Assembly: GCF_008124875.1 (NCBI RefSeq)
Contig: NZ_VNIA01000004.1
Location: 1-64,000 of the forward strand
Source: Tenacibaculum adriaticum
GTDB taxonomy: Bacteria; Bacteroidota; Bacteroidia; Flavobacteriales; Flavobacteriaceae
Direction: 5' to 3'
Length of the DNA stretch: 64,000 nucleotides
Shown: piece by piece, positions 21,511 to 29,577 of the stretch
Layout: each line of letters begins with the position of its first letter
Numbering within the stretch: the first letter of the stretch is position 1
Translations under genes and position numbers: made by a program
The notes under the pieces: generated by a model
Databases searched by the model: none
What the model was told of the DNA's origin: nothing
What the model saw: only the letters and a program-made list of their open reading frames with translations

Positions 21511-22521
21511 ATGAAAATATTAGTTACAGGAGCTGCAGGATTTATTGGGTATCATTTAGTTGAAAAATTATTGAATGAAAACCATGAAGTAATCGGATTA
21601 GATAATATTAATGATTATTACGAAGTTAGTTTAAAATATAATAGATTAAATCAGCTAGGAATTGATAAAAAGGAAGCAGAAAAATATCATACACTAACAA
21701 AGAGCAATATTTATAATGACTCTTTTAAGTTTATCCGAATGAATTTAGAAGATAAACAAGAGTTGTTTTTGTTATTTGAAAACGAAAAGTTTGATGTAGT
21801 TTGTAATTTAGCTGCTCAAGCGGGAGTTCGTTACAGTATTGAAAATCCAGATGTATACATACAAAGTAATATTGTTGGTTTTTTAAATATTTTAGAAGTA
21901 TCAAGAAGTTTTAAAATTAAGCATTTGGTGTATGCGAGTAGTTCAAGTGTTTATGGAGCAAATATCAAAATCCCTTTTGAAGTAGAAGATAGGGTTGATA
22001 ATCCTGTAAGTTTGTATGCTGCAACTAAAAAAAGTAACGAATTAATGGCACATACTTATAGCCACTTGTATAAAATTCCTACTACAGGGTTGCGATTTTT
22101 TACTGTGTATGGCCCATGGGGTAGACCTGATATGGCGCCAATTCTATTTGCAAGAGCAATCAGCAAAAACAAACCTATCAATGTTTTTAATTATGGTAAA
22201 ATGGAACGCGATTTTACCTATATTGATGATATAGTTGAAAGCGTAAAAAGAGTTCTTGAAAAACCTGTAACTGAAAGAGAATTATATAAACTGTATAATA
22301 TCGGAAATGGTAGTCCAATTAAATTGTTGGATTTTATTGAAGAAATTGAATCAAATTTAGGAGTAAAAAGTAAAAAAAACATGATGCCAATTCAGCAAGG
22401 AGATGTTGAGAGAACTTGGGCAGATGTTTCTGAACTTCAAAAGGATTATAACTATAGTCCGAAAGTAGATGTAAAAACTGGTGTAAAACAATTTATAGAT
22501 TGGTTTAAAAACTACGAATAA
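21511..22521 (+). CDS. UDP-glucuronate 4-epimerase-like (NAD-dependent epimerase)
   Basis: 336 aa extended SDR. GAAGFIG near residue 7 binds NAD; SSSSVYG and YAATK supply the catalytic Ser/Thr-Tyr-Lys. The DNINDYYEVSLKYNRL segment, AAQAGVRYSIENPDVYI segment and RFFTVYGPWGRPDMA segment are typical of UDP-glucuronate 4-epimerases that supply UDP-galacturonate for capsules and O-antigens. It would use the product of ugd at 26783. It stands between the tonB-like gene and folC, apart from the main polysaccharide locus, which starts about 1.6 kb on. Confidence 0.85.
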   Translation: MKILVTGAAGFIGYHLVEKLLNENHEVIGLDNINDYYEVSLKYNRLNQLGIDKKEAEKYHTLTKSNIYNDSFKFIRMNLEDKQELFLLFENEKFDVVCNLAAQAGVRYSIENPDVYIQSNIVGFLNILEVSRSFKIKHLVYASSSSVYGANIKIPFEVEDRVDNPVSLYAATKKSNELMAHTYSHLYKIPTTGLRFFTVYGPWGRPDMAPILFARAISKNKPINVFNYGKMERDFTYIDDIVESVKRVLEKPVTERELYKLYNIGNGSPIKLLDFIEEIESNLGVKSKKNMMPIQQGDVERTWADVSELQKDYNYSPKVDVKTGVKQFIDWFKNYE

Positions 22522-22528
22522 AAAATCA

Positions 22529-23737
22529 ATGGCTTATCAAAAAACACTCGATTGGATGTTTGCTCAGCTTCCTATGTATCAAAGACAAGGTAAAACCGCA
22601 TTCAAAAAAGACTTAACCAATATTTTAGCTTTTTCTAAAGAATTAAATCACCCTGAAAGGAAATTTAAAAGTATTCATGTAGGTGGAACCAACGGAAAAG
22701 GTTCTACAAGCCATATGATAGCTTCCATTTTACAAGAAGCAGGTTGTAAAGTGGGATTGTACACATCGCCACATCTTAAAAATTTTACTGAAAGAATTCG
22801 AATAAACGGAGAAGAAATTCCGCAGGGAAAAGTAGTAGAATTTATCACAGAAAATAAAACATTTCTTAAAAAACAAGGTTTATCCTTTTTTGAAATGACC
22901 GTGGGTATGGCGTTTGATTATTTTGCAGAGGAAAAAGTTGATATAGCGGTAGTTGAGGTAGGTTTAGGAGGTAGATTAGACTCTACAAATATTATAACAC
23001 CAGAAGTTTCTGTAATTACAAATATTGGATTAGATCACACACAGTTTCTAGGAGAAACGTTGCCTGAAATAGCAGTTGAAAAAGCAGGAATTATTAAGGA
23101 AAATGTTCCGGTGGTAATAGGAGAAAGACAATCAGAAATAGAAGGGGTATTTAAAACAAAAGCAATTGTAAATAATGCTGAAATTACTTTTGCTTCGGAT
23201 GATAATTGGGTATATAAAACAGATTTATTAGGGGATTACCAAAAAAACAATACGAAAACAGCGGTTGCAGCTATTCAAAAATTAGAAGGATTTAAAATTT
23301 CTGAAGAAAATATAACCAAAGGATTATTGAATGTTGTAAAAAACACAAACCTAAAAGGGAGATGGCAAATTTTACAAGAAAATCCGAAAATAATTTGTGA
23401 TACAGCGCACAACAAAGAAGGGTTGCAGTATGTAATACAACAATTAAAAAAAGAAAAATTTGAGAGGATGCATATCGTTTTAGGGGTCGTTTCGGATAAG
23501 AAATTAGATGAAATTTTACCAATGTTTCCAAAAAAAAGCTCATATTATTTTTGTAAACCAGATATTCCAAGAGGATTATCAGAAATTATTTTACAAGAAA
23601 AAGCAAAAGAGTTTGGCTTATTTGGAGAGGTTTTCGAATCTGTGAATCAGGCACTTGAAGAAGCTTTGTCATCAGCAAAAGAAAGCGATGTTGTCTTTAT
23701 TGGAGGGAGTACTTTTGTCGTTGCTGAGGTTTTGTAG
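22529..23737 (+). CDS. folC: Dihydrofolate synthase / folylpolyglutamate synthase
   Basis: 402 aa Mur-ligase-like enzyme that adds glutamate to dihydropteroate and to folates. Visible: GGTNGKGSTSHM P-loop near 52, TSPHLKNFTERIRING, the FFEMTVGMAFDYF segment, VVEVGLGGRLDSTN and TNIGLDHTQFLG, all standard FolC motifs. Starts seven bases after the epimerase stop, so it is probably in the same transcript. Housekeeping gene. Confidence 0.95.
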   Translation: MAYQKTLDWMFAQLPMYQRQGKTAFKKDLTNILAFSKELNHPERKFKSIHVGGTNGKGSTSHMIASILQEAGCKVGLYTSPHLKNFTERIRINGEEIPQGKVVEFITENKTFLKKQGLSFFEMTVGMAFDYFAEEKVDIAVVEVGLGGRLDSTNIITPEVSVITNIGLDHTQFLGETLPEIAVEKAGIIKENVPVVIGERQSEIEGVFKTKAIVNNAEITFASDDNWVYKTDLLGDYQKNNTKTAVAAIQKLEGFKISEENITKGLLNVVKNTNLKGRWQILQENPKIICDTAHNKEGLQYVIQQLKKEKFERMHIVLGVVSDKKLDEILPMFPKKSSYYFCKPDIPRGLSEIILQEKAKEFGLFGEVFESVNQALEEALSSAKESDVVFIGGSTFVVAEVL

Positions 23738-23757
23738 AAAAAAGTAGAAAAAAGTTA

Positions 23758-23787
23758 TTGCTAATATCTAAAACTGTTATATATTTG
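23758..23787 (+). promoter_or_regulatory. tRNA-Val promoter
   Basis: TTG (23758-23760), 19-base spacer, TATATTTG (23780-23787): an exact Bacteroidota promoter ending 20 bases before the first tRNA. Confidence 0.8.
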
Positions 23788-23807
23788 CATCCGCAATTAA
23801 CAATTAA

Positions 23808-23882
23808 GGGCGCGTAGCTCAGTTGGTTCAGAGCACTTGGTTTACACCCAAGGGGTCAGGGGTTCGAATCCCTTCGCGCCCA
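23808..23882 (+). tRNA. tRNA-Val (anticodon TAC)
   Basis: 75 bases folding as a full cloverleaf: acceptor GGGCGCG / CGCGCCC, anticodon stem CTTGG / CCAAG with loop TTTACAC (anticodon TAC, valine GTA codons), T arm with TTCGAAT. Discriminator A; the CCA end is not encoded. Confidence 0.96.
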
Positions 23883-23912
23883 CTAAGAAACCTTAATGTT
23901 AATTGCGAAAAA

Positions 23913-23987
23913 GGGCGCGTAGCTCAGTTGGTTCAGAGCACTTGGTTTACACCCAAGGGGTCAGGGGTTCGAATCCCTTCGCGCCCA
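23913..23987 (+). tRNA. tRNA-Val (anticodon TAC), second copy
   Basis: Identical over all 75 bases to the copy at 23808, separated from it by 30 bases, and followed by a terminator. The two are one transcript. Confidence 0.96.
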
Positions 23988-23993
23988 CTGGAT

Positions 23994-24023
23994 AATCCTC
24001 ATCAAAACGATGAGGATTTTTTT
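23994..24023 (+). terminator. tRNA-Val terminator
   Basis: Ten-base stem AATCCTCATC / GATGAGGATT with a 5-base loop and a T run, seven bases after the second tRNA. Confidence 0.85.
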
Positions 24024-24034
24024 GTTTAATAGTA

Positions 24035-24063
24035 TTGTTTTAATGTTGTTTTTTGTAATTTCG
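24035..24063 (+). promoter_or_regulatory. Candidate promoter of the polysaccharide locus
   Basis: TTG (24035-24037), 18-base spacer, TAATTTCG (24056-24063), one mismatch from TAnnTTTG. It lies between the tRNA terminator and the first gene at 24090, where a promoter for the long operon is expected. Confidence 0.4.
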
Positions 24064-24089
24064 AGGTTCGTATAGATTCATAAAAATTA

Positions 24090-25373
24090 ATGAATATCAA
24101 TAAAATTGCAGTTATTGGATTAGGGTATGTGGGGTTGCCATTAGCAAGATTGTTTGCAACAAAATATTCTGTTGTAGGTTATGATCTTAATCAAGAGCGT
24201 ATAGCTGAATTAGTGTCAGGAATAGATTCTACACTGGAAGTATCCAGTAAGGAGCTTAAAAGTGTTTTAAATAAAAAAAACACTTCGAGTAGAGGGCTGT
24301 TTTGTTCATCAGTGCTAGAAGATGTGAAAAATTGTAATATTTATATAGTTACAGTACCTACGCCTATAGATAAAAATAATCGACCTGTTTTAAAACCTTT
24401 ACTAAAGGTAAGTAAAGCTGTCGGATCAGTTTTAAAAAAAGGAGATTTGGTAATATATGAATCTACTGTATATCCAGGAGTGACAGAAGAAGAATGTGTT
24501 CCTGTTCTTGAAAATGTTTCTGGGTTAATATTTAATAAAGATTTTTTTGTAGGGTATTCACCTGAGAGGGTTAATCCAGGAGATAGAAAGCATACGGTCG
24601 AAAACATTTTAAAAGTAACATCAGGATCAACTTCAGAGATTGCGGTTAAAGTCGATGAGTTATATAAATCTGTTATAAAAGCAGGTACTCATTTAGCACC
24701 AAGTATAAAAGTAGCAGAAGCGGCAAAAGTAATTGAGAATTCTCAAAGGGATATCAATATAGCTTTTGTTAATGAATTAGCTAAGATTTTCGGATTGATG
24801 AATATTAATACAAACGATGTTTTAGAAGCAGCTGGGACAAAATGGAATTTTTTACCGTTTAAGCCAGGGTTAGTGGGAGGGCATTGTATTGGTGTGGATC
24901 CGTATTATTTAGCTCAAAAAGCTCAAGAGTTTGGGTATCATCCAGGAATCATTTTAGCCGGAAGAAGGTTGAATGATGGAATGGGGGAATATGTAGCTTC
25001 TCAGGTTATTAAGTTGATGATTGATAAAGATTTAAAAATTAAAAACGCTAGCGTTTTAATATTAGGAATTACCTTTAAAGAAAACTGCCCTGATGTAAGA
25101 AATACAAAAGTGGTTGATGTTATTTCTTCATTGAGAGAATATGGTGCAAATGTTGAAGTTTATGATCCATGGGCAGATGAAAAAGAGGTAATGAATGAAT
25201 ATAAGGTTTTGTCATCTAAAGAAATTCCACAAAAAAAATTCGATGCAATTGTTTTGGCAGTTGCTCATAATGAATTTAAAGACCTGAATTTAGATCTTTT
25301 AAGAAAAGAGGAATCAATAGTTTATGATGTTAAAAACGTATTAGCAAAGGATAAGAGAGATAAAGCATTATAA
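24090..25373 (+). CDS. UDP-N-acetylhexosamine 6-dehydrogenase (TviB/WbpO-like)
   Basis: 427 aa. Oxidises the C6 of a UDP-HexNAc to the uronic acid with two NAD+. GLGYVG near residue 10 binds NAD; the central domain has ESTVYPGVTEE; the catalytic cysteine is in GGHCIGVDPYYL near 270; the C-terminal domain has GITFKENCPDVRN. This motif set fits the TviB/VipA/WbpO group making UDP-GalNAcA or UDP-GlcNAcA rather than Ugd, which is encoded separately at 26783. The next gene overlaps its stop codon and is a WlbA-like enzyme that uses UDP-GlcNAcA, so UDP-GlcNAcA is the likelier product. Confidence 0.88.
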   Translation: MNINKIAVIGLGYVGLPLARLFATKYSVVGYDLNQERIAELVSGIDSTLEVSSKELKSVLNKKNTSSRGLFCSSVLEDVKNCNIYIVTVPTPIDKNNRPVLKPLLKVSKAVGSVLKKGDLVIYESTVYPGVTEEECVPVLENVSGLIFNKDFFVGYSPERVNPGDRKHTVENILKVTSGSTSEIAVKVDELYKSVIKAGTHLAPSIKVAEAAKVIENSQRDINIAFVNELAKIFGLMNINTNDVLEAAGTKWNFLPFKPGLVGGHCIGVDPYYLAQKAQEFGYHPGIILAGRRLNDGMGEYVASQVIKLMIDKDLKIKNASVLILGITFKENCPDVRNTKVVDVISSLREYGANVEVYDPWADEKEVMNEYKVLSSKEIPQKKFDAIVLAVAHNEFKDLNLDLLRKEESIVYDVKNVLAKDKRDKAL

Positions 25374-26305
25374 TGAAGAATTTTGCACTTTTAGGAGTAG
25401 GAGGATATATAGCTCCAAGACATTTGAAAGCAATTAAAGATACTAACAATAATTTAATTGCTTCGTTAGATAAGTTTGATAGTGTTGGTATTTTAGATAG
25501 TTTTTTTCCGAATTCTGATTTTTTTGTTGAGTTTGAACGTTTTGATCGTCATATAGAAAAGCTAAAGCGCCAGCAGAACATACAGTTAGATTATGTAAGT
25601 ATTTGTACTCCGAATTACTTGCATGATTCCCATATACGCATGGCACTACGAAGAGGAGCAGATGCAATTTGTGAAAAGCCTTTAGTTTTAAATCCGTGGA
25701 ACTTAGAAGCACTTCAGTCTATAGAGAAGGAGTCTTATAGTAAGGTGAATACAATTTTACAGTTACGATTACATCCTAGTATTATTGAGTTAAAAAGAAA
25801 AGTTGATTTAGAGAATAAAAATAAAAAGTACGATGTTGATTTGACGTATATCACTTCACGAGGGAATTGGTATGATGTTTCATGGAAAGGAGACGAAAGT
25901 AAATCAGGAGGAATAGCCACAAATATTGGAATTCATTTCTTTGATATGTTATCTTGGGTTTTTGGAGATGTACAAGAAAACATTGTGCATTTGAGAGAAA
26001 AAGATAAATCTGCTGGGTATTTAGAGTTTGAACATGCGAGAGTGCGTTGGTTTTTATCTATTGATGAAAAGACATTGCCGAATGAAATTAAACAAAAAGG
26101 ACAAAGAACCTATCGTTCTATAACAGTTGATGGAGATGAGATTGAGTTTAGTGGAGGCTTTACTGATTTACATACAAAAAGCTATCAAGAAATTTTAAAA
26201 GGAAACGGTTTTAGCTTGCAAGATGCTAAGCAATCTATTGAAATTGCACATACAATACGAAACAAGAAGCTAGAGATTAAAGGAGAAAAGCATTTATTTT
26301 TATAA
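25373..26305 (+). CDS. WlbA/WbpB-like UDP-GlcNAcA 3-dehydrogenase (Gfo/Idh/MocA)
   Basis: 310 aa. N-terminal Rossmann half with GVGGYIAPRHLKAI; the signature EKPLVLNPWN near 100 holds the conserved EKP lysine; the second half is the Gfo/Idh/MocA C-terminal domain. The sequence closely resembles WlbA/WbpB, which oxidise UDP-GlcNAcA at C3 as a step towards 2,3-diacetamido uronic acids. Those pathways need an aminotransferase (WbpE) and an acetyltransferase (WbpD) next; neither is found in this window. Start overlaps the upstream dehydrogenase stop. Confidence 0.85.
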   Translation: MKNFALLGVGGYIAPRHLKAIKDTNNNLIASLDKFDSVGILDSFFPNSDFFVEFERFDRHIEKLKRQQNIQLDYVSICTPNYLHDSHIRMALRRGADAICEKPLVLNPWNLEALQSIEKESYSKVNTILQLRLHPSIIELKRKVDLENKNKKYDVDLTYITSRGNWYDVSWKGDESKSGGIATNIGIHFFDMLSWVFGDVQENIVHLREKDKSAGYLEFEHARVRWFLSIDEKTLPNEIKQKGQRTYRSITVDGDEIEFSGGFTDLHTKSYQEILKGNGFSLQDAKQSIEIAHTIRNKKLEIKGEKHLFL

Positions 26306-26314
26306 GATAAAGAA

Positions 26315-26322
26315 TATATTTG
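26315..26322 (+). promoter_or_regulatory. Possible internal promoter, -7 box
   Basis: TATATTTG, an exact -7 box, in the 46-base gap before the cytidylyltransferase-like gene. The -33 position has TTT/TTA rather than TTG. A secondary start inside the locus is possible. Confidence 0.4.
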
Positions 26323-26351
26323 CAGTCAAAAAGAAGAAAAAAAGAAATAAA

Positions 26352-26783
26352 ATGAAAATAGGAATAACATTTAGTGCGTTCGATTTACTTCATGCAGGTC
26401 ATATAAAAATGTTAGAAGAGGCAAAAAGACAATGTGATTATTTAATTTGTGCACTCCAAACTGACCCTACCTTAGATAGACCAGAAAAAAATAGACCCGT
26501 TCAATCTGTTGTTGAAAGATACATTCAATTAAAAGGGTGTAGGTATGTAGATGAGATTGTGCCTTATGCGACAGAACAAGACTTAGAAGATGTTTTGCGT
26601 TCATTTAAAATAGACGTTAGAGTTATTGGAGATGAGTATGCAAATAAACAGTTTACAGGTAGAGATTATTGTGAGAAAAAAGGAATAAAACTTTATTTTA
26701 ATAAAAGAGAACACCGTTTTTCAAGCAGTGGTTTGCGTAAGGAGGTTCAAGAAAAAGAAAATTTAAAAAATAAAGATAAATAA
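26352..26783 (+). CDS. Cytidylyltransferase-like protein (TagD family)
   Basis: 143 aa, a single nucleotidyltransferase domain. HAGH near residues 15-18 is the HxGH motif; RYIQLKG and the C-terminal SSSGLRKEV correspond to the other conserved nucleotide-binding segments of glycerol-3-phosphate cytidylyltransferase relatives. It would activate a phosphorylated alcohol or sugar with CTP (or ATP), but the substrate cannot be told. It lies between the WlbA-like gene and ugd; its stop overlaps the ugd start, so it is translated with ugd. Confidence 0.75.
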   Translation: MKIGITFSAFDLLHAGHIKMLEEAKRQCDYLICALQTDPTLDRPEKNRPVQSVVERYIQLKGCRYVDEIVPYATEQDLEDVLRSFKIDVRVIGDEYANKQFTGRDYCEKKGIKLYFNKREHRFSSSGLRKEVQEKENLKNKDK

Positions 26784-28105
26784 TGAATATAACTGTTGTA
26801 GGAACGGGGTATGTAGGATTAGTATCGGGCACCTGTTTTTCAGAAATGGGAAATAGAGTAACTTGTGTAGATATAGATCAACATAAAATAGATAAACTAC
26901 ATGAAGGCATTATTCCAATTTATGAACCAGGTTTAGAGGTAATGGTTTTAAAGAATGTAGAGAATAGAAATCTTTTTTTTACAACAAAGTTAGAAGATGC
27001 TATAAAAGATTCAGAAATTGTTTTTATAGCAGTAGGAACTCCAATGGGGAGTGATGGTTCAGCTGATTTAAAATTTGTTTTATCGGTAGCGAGAGAAATT
27101 GGTCAAAAGATGCAACATAGGTTAGTTGTTGTTGATAAGTCTACTGTTCCTGTTGGGACTGCAGATAAAGTAAAGGAAACGATTCAGGAAGAGCTTAATA
27201 AAAGGGGAGTTACAATTGATTTCGATGTAGTTTCAAATCCAGAATTTTTAAAAGAAGGGGCAGCTATTAATGACTTTATGAAACCAGATAGAGTTGTGAT
27301 TGGAGCCGAAAGTGAATATGCATTTGATAAGATGAGACAATTATATTCTCCTTTTACGATGTCTCATGAAAGATTTATAGCGATGGATATACGTTCTGCA
27401 GAAATGACAAAATATGCGGCGAACGCTATGTTAGCAACAAAAATTTCTTTTATGAATGAGATTGCTAATATTTGTGAAAGAGTTGGAGCTGACGCTAATC
27501 AAGTTAGAATTGGTATCGGATCGGATTCTAGGATTGGGTATAGTTTTATATATCCTGGAGCTGGTTATGGAGGGTCATGTTTTCCTAAAGATGTAAAAGC
27601 ATTAAAGAAGATTGCAGAAGAGAATAATTACAATGCAGAATTAATTAAAGCTGTAGAACAGGTTAATGATAGACAAAAGTTAGTTATAGCTGATAAAATT
27701 ATAAAGCATTTTGGGGAGAATTTAACAGGAGTGAGTTTTGCTGTTTGGGGATTGGCTTTTAAACCAGGAACGGATGATATGAGAGAAGCTCCGGCCATAT
27801 ATGTAATTAAAGAATTAGTAAAAAGAGGGGCGAAAATAAAAGCATATGACCCTAAAGCGATAGAAGAAGCAAAGCATTTTTATTTAAAGGATGTTGAAAA
27901 CGTAGAATATTTTCAAACAAAATATGAAGTTTTGAAAGATAGTAATGCTCTGGTCTTATTAACGGAATGGAAAGAGTTTAGATCTCCAGATTTTGAGGAG
28001 ATTAAGAATCAATTAATCGAACCAGTCATTTTTGATGGTAGAAATCAATATATAGCATATAATCTTGAAGAGAAAGGTGTGCAGTATTATAGGATAGGTA
28101 AGTAA
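26783..28105 (+). CDS. ugd: UDP-glucose 6-dehydrogenase
   Basis: 440 aa. Converts UDP-glucose to UDP-glucuronate. GTGYVGLVSG near residue 7 and the YEPGLEVMV segment are typical of Ugd; catalytic cysteine lies in GGSCFPKDVKAL near 270; the C-terminal domain has WGLAFKPGTDDMREAP. Its product could feed the UDP-glucuronate epimerase at 21511 or be built into the polymer directly. Start overlaps the preceding stop. Confidence 0.95.
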   Translation: MNITVVGTGYVGLVSGTCFSEMGNRVTCVDIDQHKIDKLHEGIIPIYEPGLEVMVLKNVENRNLFFTTKLEDAIKDSEIVFIAVGTPMGSDGSADLKFVLSVAREIGQKMQHRLVVVDKSTVPVGTADKVKETIQEELNKRGVTIDFDVVSNPEFLKEGAAINDFMKPDRVVIGAESEYAFDKMRQLYSPFTMSHERFIAMDIRSAEMTKYAANAMLATKISFMNEIANICERVGADANQVRIGIGSDSRIGYSFIYPGAGYGGSCFPKDVKALKKIAEENNYNAELIKAVEQVNDRQKLVIADKIIKHFGENLTGVSFAVWGLAFKPGTDDMREAPAIYVIKELVKRGAKIKAYDPKAIEEAKHFYLKDVENVEYFQTKYEVLKDSNALVLLTEWKEFRSPDFEEIKNQLIEPVIFDGRNQYIAYNLEEKGVQYYRIGK

Positions 28106-28107
28106 AT

Positions 28108-28500
28108 ATGATTAGAGAACTTAATTATTTTTTAAAATTAGCACCTATTTTGCAACAAAAGATTTGTGAAGGTAATAGAATAGTACTAGAATTTAACAAG
28201 GTTTCTGAAGGAGATAATGTTGGAGAAAGTAGGGAAATTTTAGGAGTTAAAAATTTTATTTCTATAGTTTCAAAAGGAAAACTAGTAGCTAATAAATTAA
28301 CAGATTTAATTAAAGAGTTTAAAGCATATCTTGTTGGTAAAAAAAACACAAACAATTTGGATGTGAGTTTCTGTTACTTTTCAAATTTATCAATGCTTCT
28401 GGTAATTTATTTATTCAGTTGCCCCCAAAAAACAAGTCAACAAAAGAAAGACCTGTTTTTTTCGAAAACAGAAATGCGGTACGTTTTAAATGCAAATTAA
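28108..28500 (+). CDS. Unrecognised 130-residue ORF
   Basis: ATG two bases after the ugd stop, 130 aa. I do not recognise a family. The first 80 residues are mixed and lysine-rich; one hydrophobic stretch (about 92-104) could be a membrane segment; the C-terminus is again basic. It ends 50 bases before the manC start. Another frame is open from 28341 straight into manC and overlaps its 3' half, so this may be a degraded gene rather than a working one. Confidence 0.35.
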   Translation: MIRELNYFLKLAPILQQKICEGNRIVLEFNKVSEGDNVGESREILGVKNFISIVSKGKLVANKLTDLIKEFKAYLVGKKNTNNLDVSFCYFSNLSMLLVIYLFSCPQKTSQQKKDLFFSKTEMRYVLNAN

Positions 28501-28550
28501 GTAATCTTACACCTATTATTTTCTTTGTTGAAAGGTTATATATAGCAACT

Positions 28551-29567
28551 ATGAAAAAAAATAAAATTATCAATGTTGTTTTAAGTGGAGGTTCAGGAAC
28601 TAGGTTGTGGCCATTATCTAGAGCAAGTAAACCCAAACAATTCTTAAAGATTTTTGATAAAAAATCTTTGTTTCAACATACAGTTAAGAGAAATAGTAAT
28701 ATCGTTGATGAATATATGATAATAACAAATTCATTGCAAATTGTTGAAGCAGAAGAGCAATCTAAAGATATAGGTTTTTCAATATCAAAAAAGATCATAG
28801 AGCCAATTGGAAGGAATACAGCTCCAGCTATAGCATTGGCTGCTTTTGATTTAAAAGGAGATGATATTATGATTGTAACTCCTTCTGATCATATGATTAA
28901 CAATCCTAATTCTTATGAAAAAGCTATGAAAAGAGCTATAGAGCTTGCTGAAGAAGATTACTTAGTAACATTTGGAATTACACCAACTTCTCCAAATACA
29001 GGTTTTGGTTATATTGAATACGAAAATGAAGAAGTATTGAGTTTCAGAGAGAAGCCTGACTTTAAGACAGCTGAAGAATTTTTGAAGAAAGGTAACTTTA
29101 GTTGGAATAGCGGAATTTTTTGTTTTAAAGCTTCTGTTTTTTTACAAGAACTGGAGAAGTATAATGTTGAAATGTATTTAGCTTGTGTAGAGGCTTATAA
29201 AACGATAGAGAATGGTTTAATTGATTTAGGAGCCATGAAAAATATTCCTGCAGATAGTATAGATTATGCCGTTTTAGAAAAGAGCAAAAAAATTAAAACA
29301 ATTTCATCTAATTTTTATTGGACTGATTTAGGAACTTTTGATTCCATTATAAACTATTTTGAAGAATCAAATCAAGTAGATGGTCTATCAAAAACAGAAG
29401 ACGAGTCTGGTTTTAATTTTTCAAAGAAAAAAGTATTTTCATCAATTGACAATCTAATTATAGTAGATACAGATGATTGCCTTTTAGTTTTAAAGAGAAA
29501 TGAAACAGATGCAGTTAAAGAAATATACAACAAGATTAAGATTGAAAATATAGAACTAACAGAATAG
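28551..29567 (+). CDS. manC: Mannose-1-phosphate guanylyltransferase
   Basis: 338 aa from the ATG at 28551; an upstream TTG in the same frame at 28419 would add 44 unrelated residues. Makes GDP-mannose from mannose-1-phosphate and GTP. VVLSGGSGTRLWPLSRASKPKQF near the start is the nucleotide-binding signature, PIGRNTAPA and TPSDHMI follow, and FREKP lies in the middle. It is the short form without the phosphomannose isomerase domain. Supplies gmd and fcl just downstream. Confidence 0.93.
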   Translation: MKKNKIINVVLSGGSGTRLWPLSRASKPKQFLKIFDKKSLFQHTVKRNSNIVDEYMIITNSLQIVEAEEQSKDIGFSISKKIIEPIGRNTAPAIALAAFDLKGDDIMIVTPSDHMINNPNSYEKAMKRAIELAEEDYLVTFGITPTSPNTGFGYIEYENEEVLSFREKPDFKTAEEFLKKGNFSWNSGIFCFKASVFLQELEKYNVEMYLACVEAYKTIENGLIDLGAMKNIPADSIDYAVLEKSKKIKTISSNFYWTDLGTFDSIINYFEESNQVDGLSKTEDESGFNFSKKKVFSSIDNLIIVDTDDCLLVLKRNETDAVKEIYNKIKIENIELTE

Positions 29568-29577
29568 TTTTAAATAA

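Noticed and set aside
23823-24029. 68-codon plus-strand ORF across the tRNA pair
   Set aside because: It is the two tRNA genes read as protein; its repeated residues come from the duplicated tRNA.
28419-28550. N-terminal extension of manC
   Set aside because: It would start at TTG and add 44 residues unlike the family; the ATG at 28551 gives the standard 338-residue protein.
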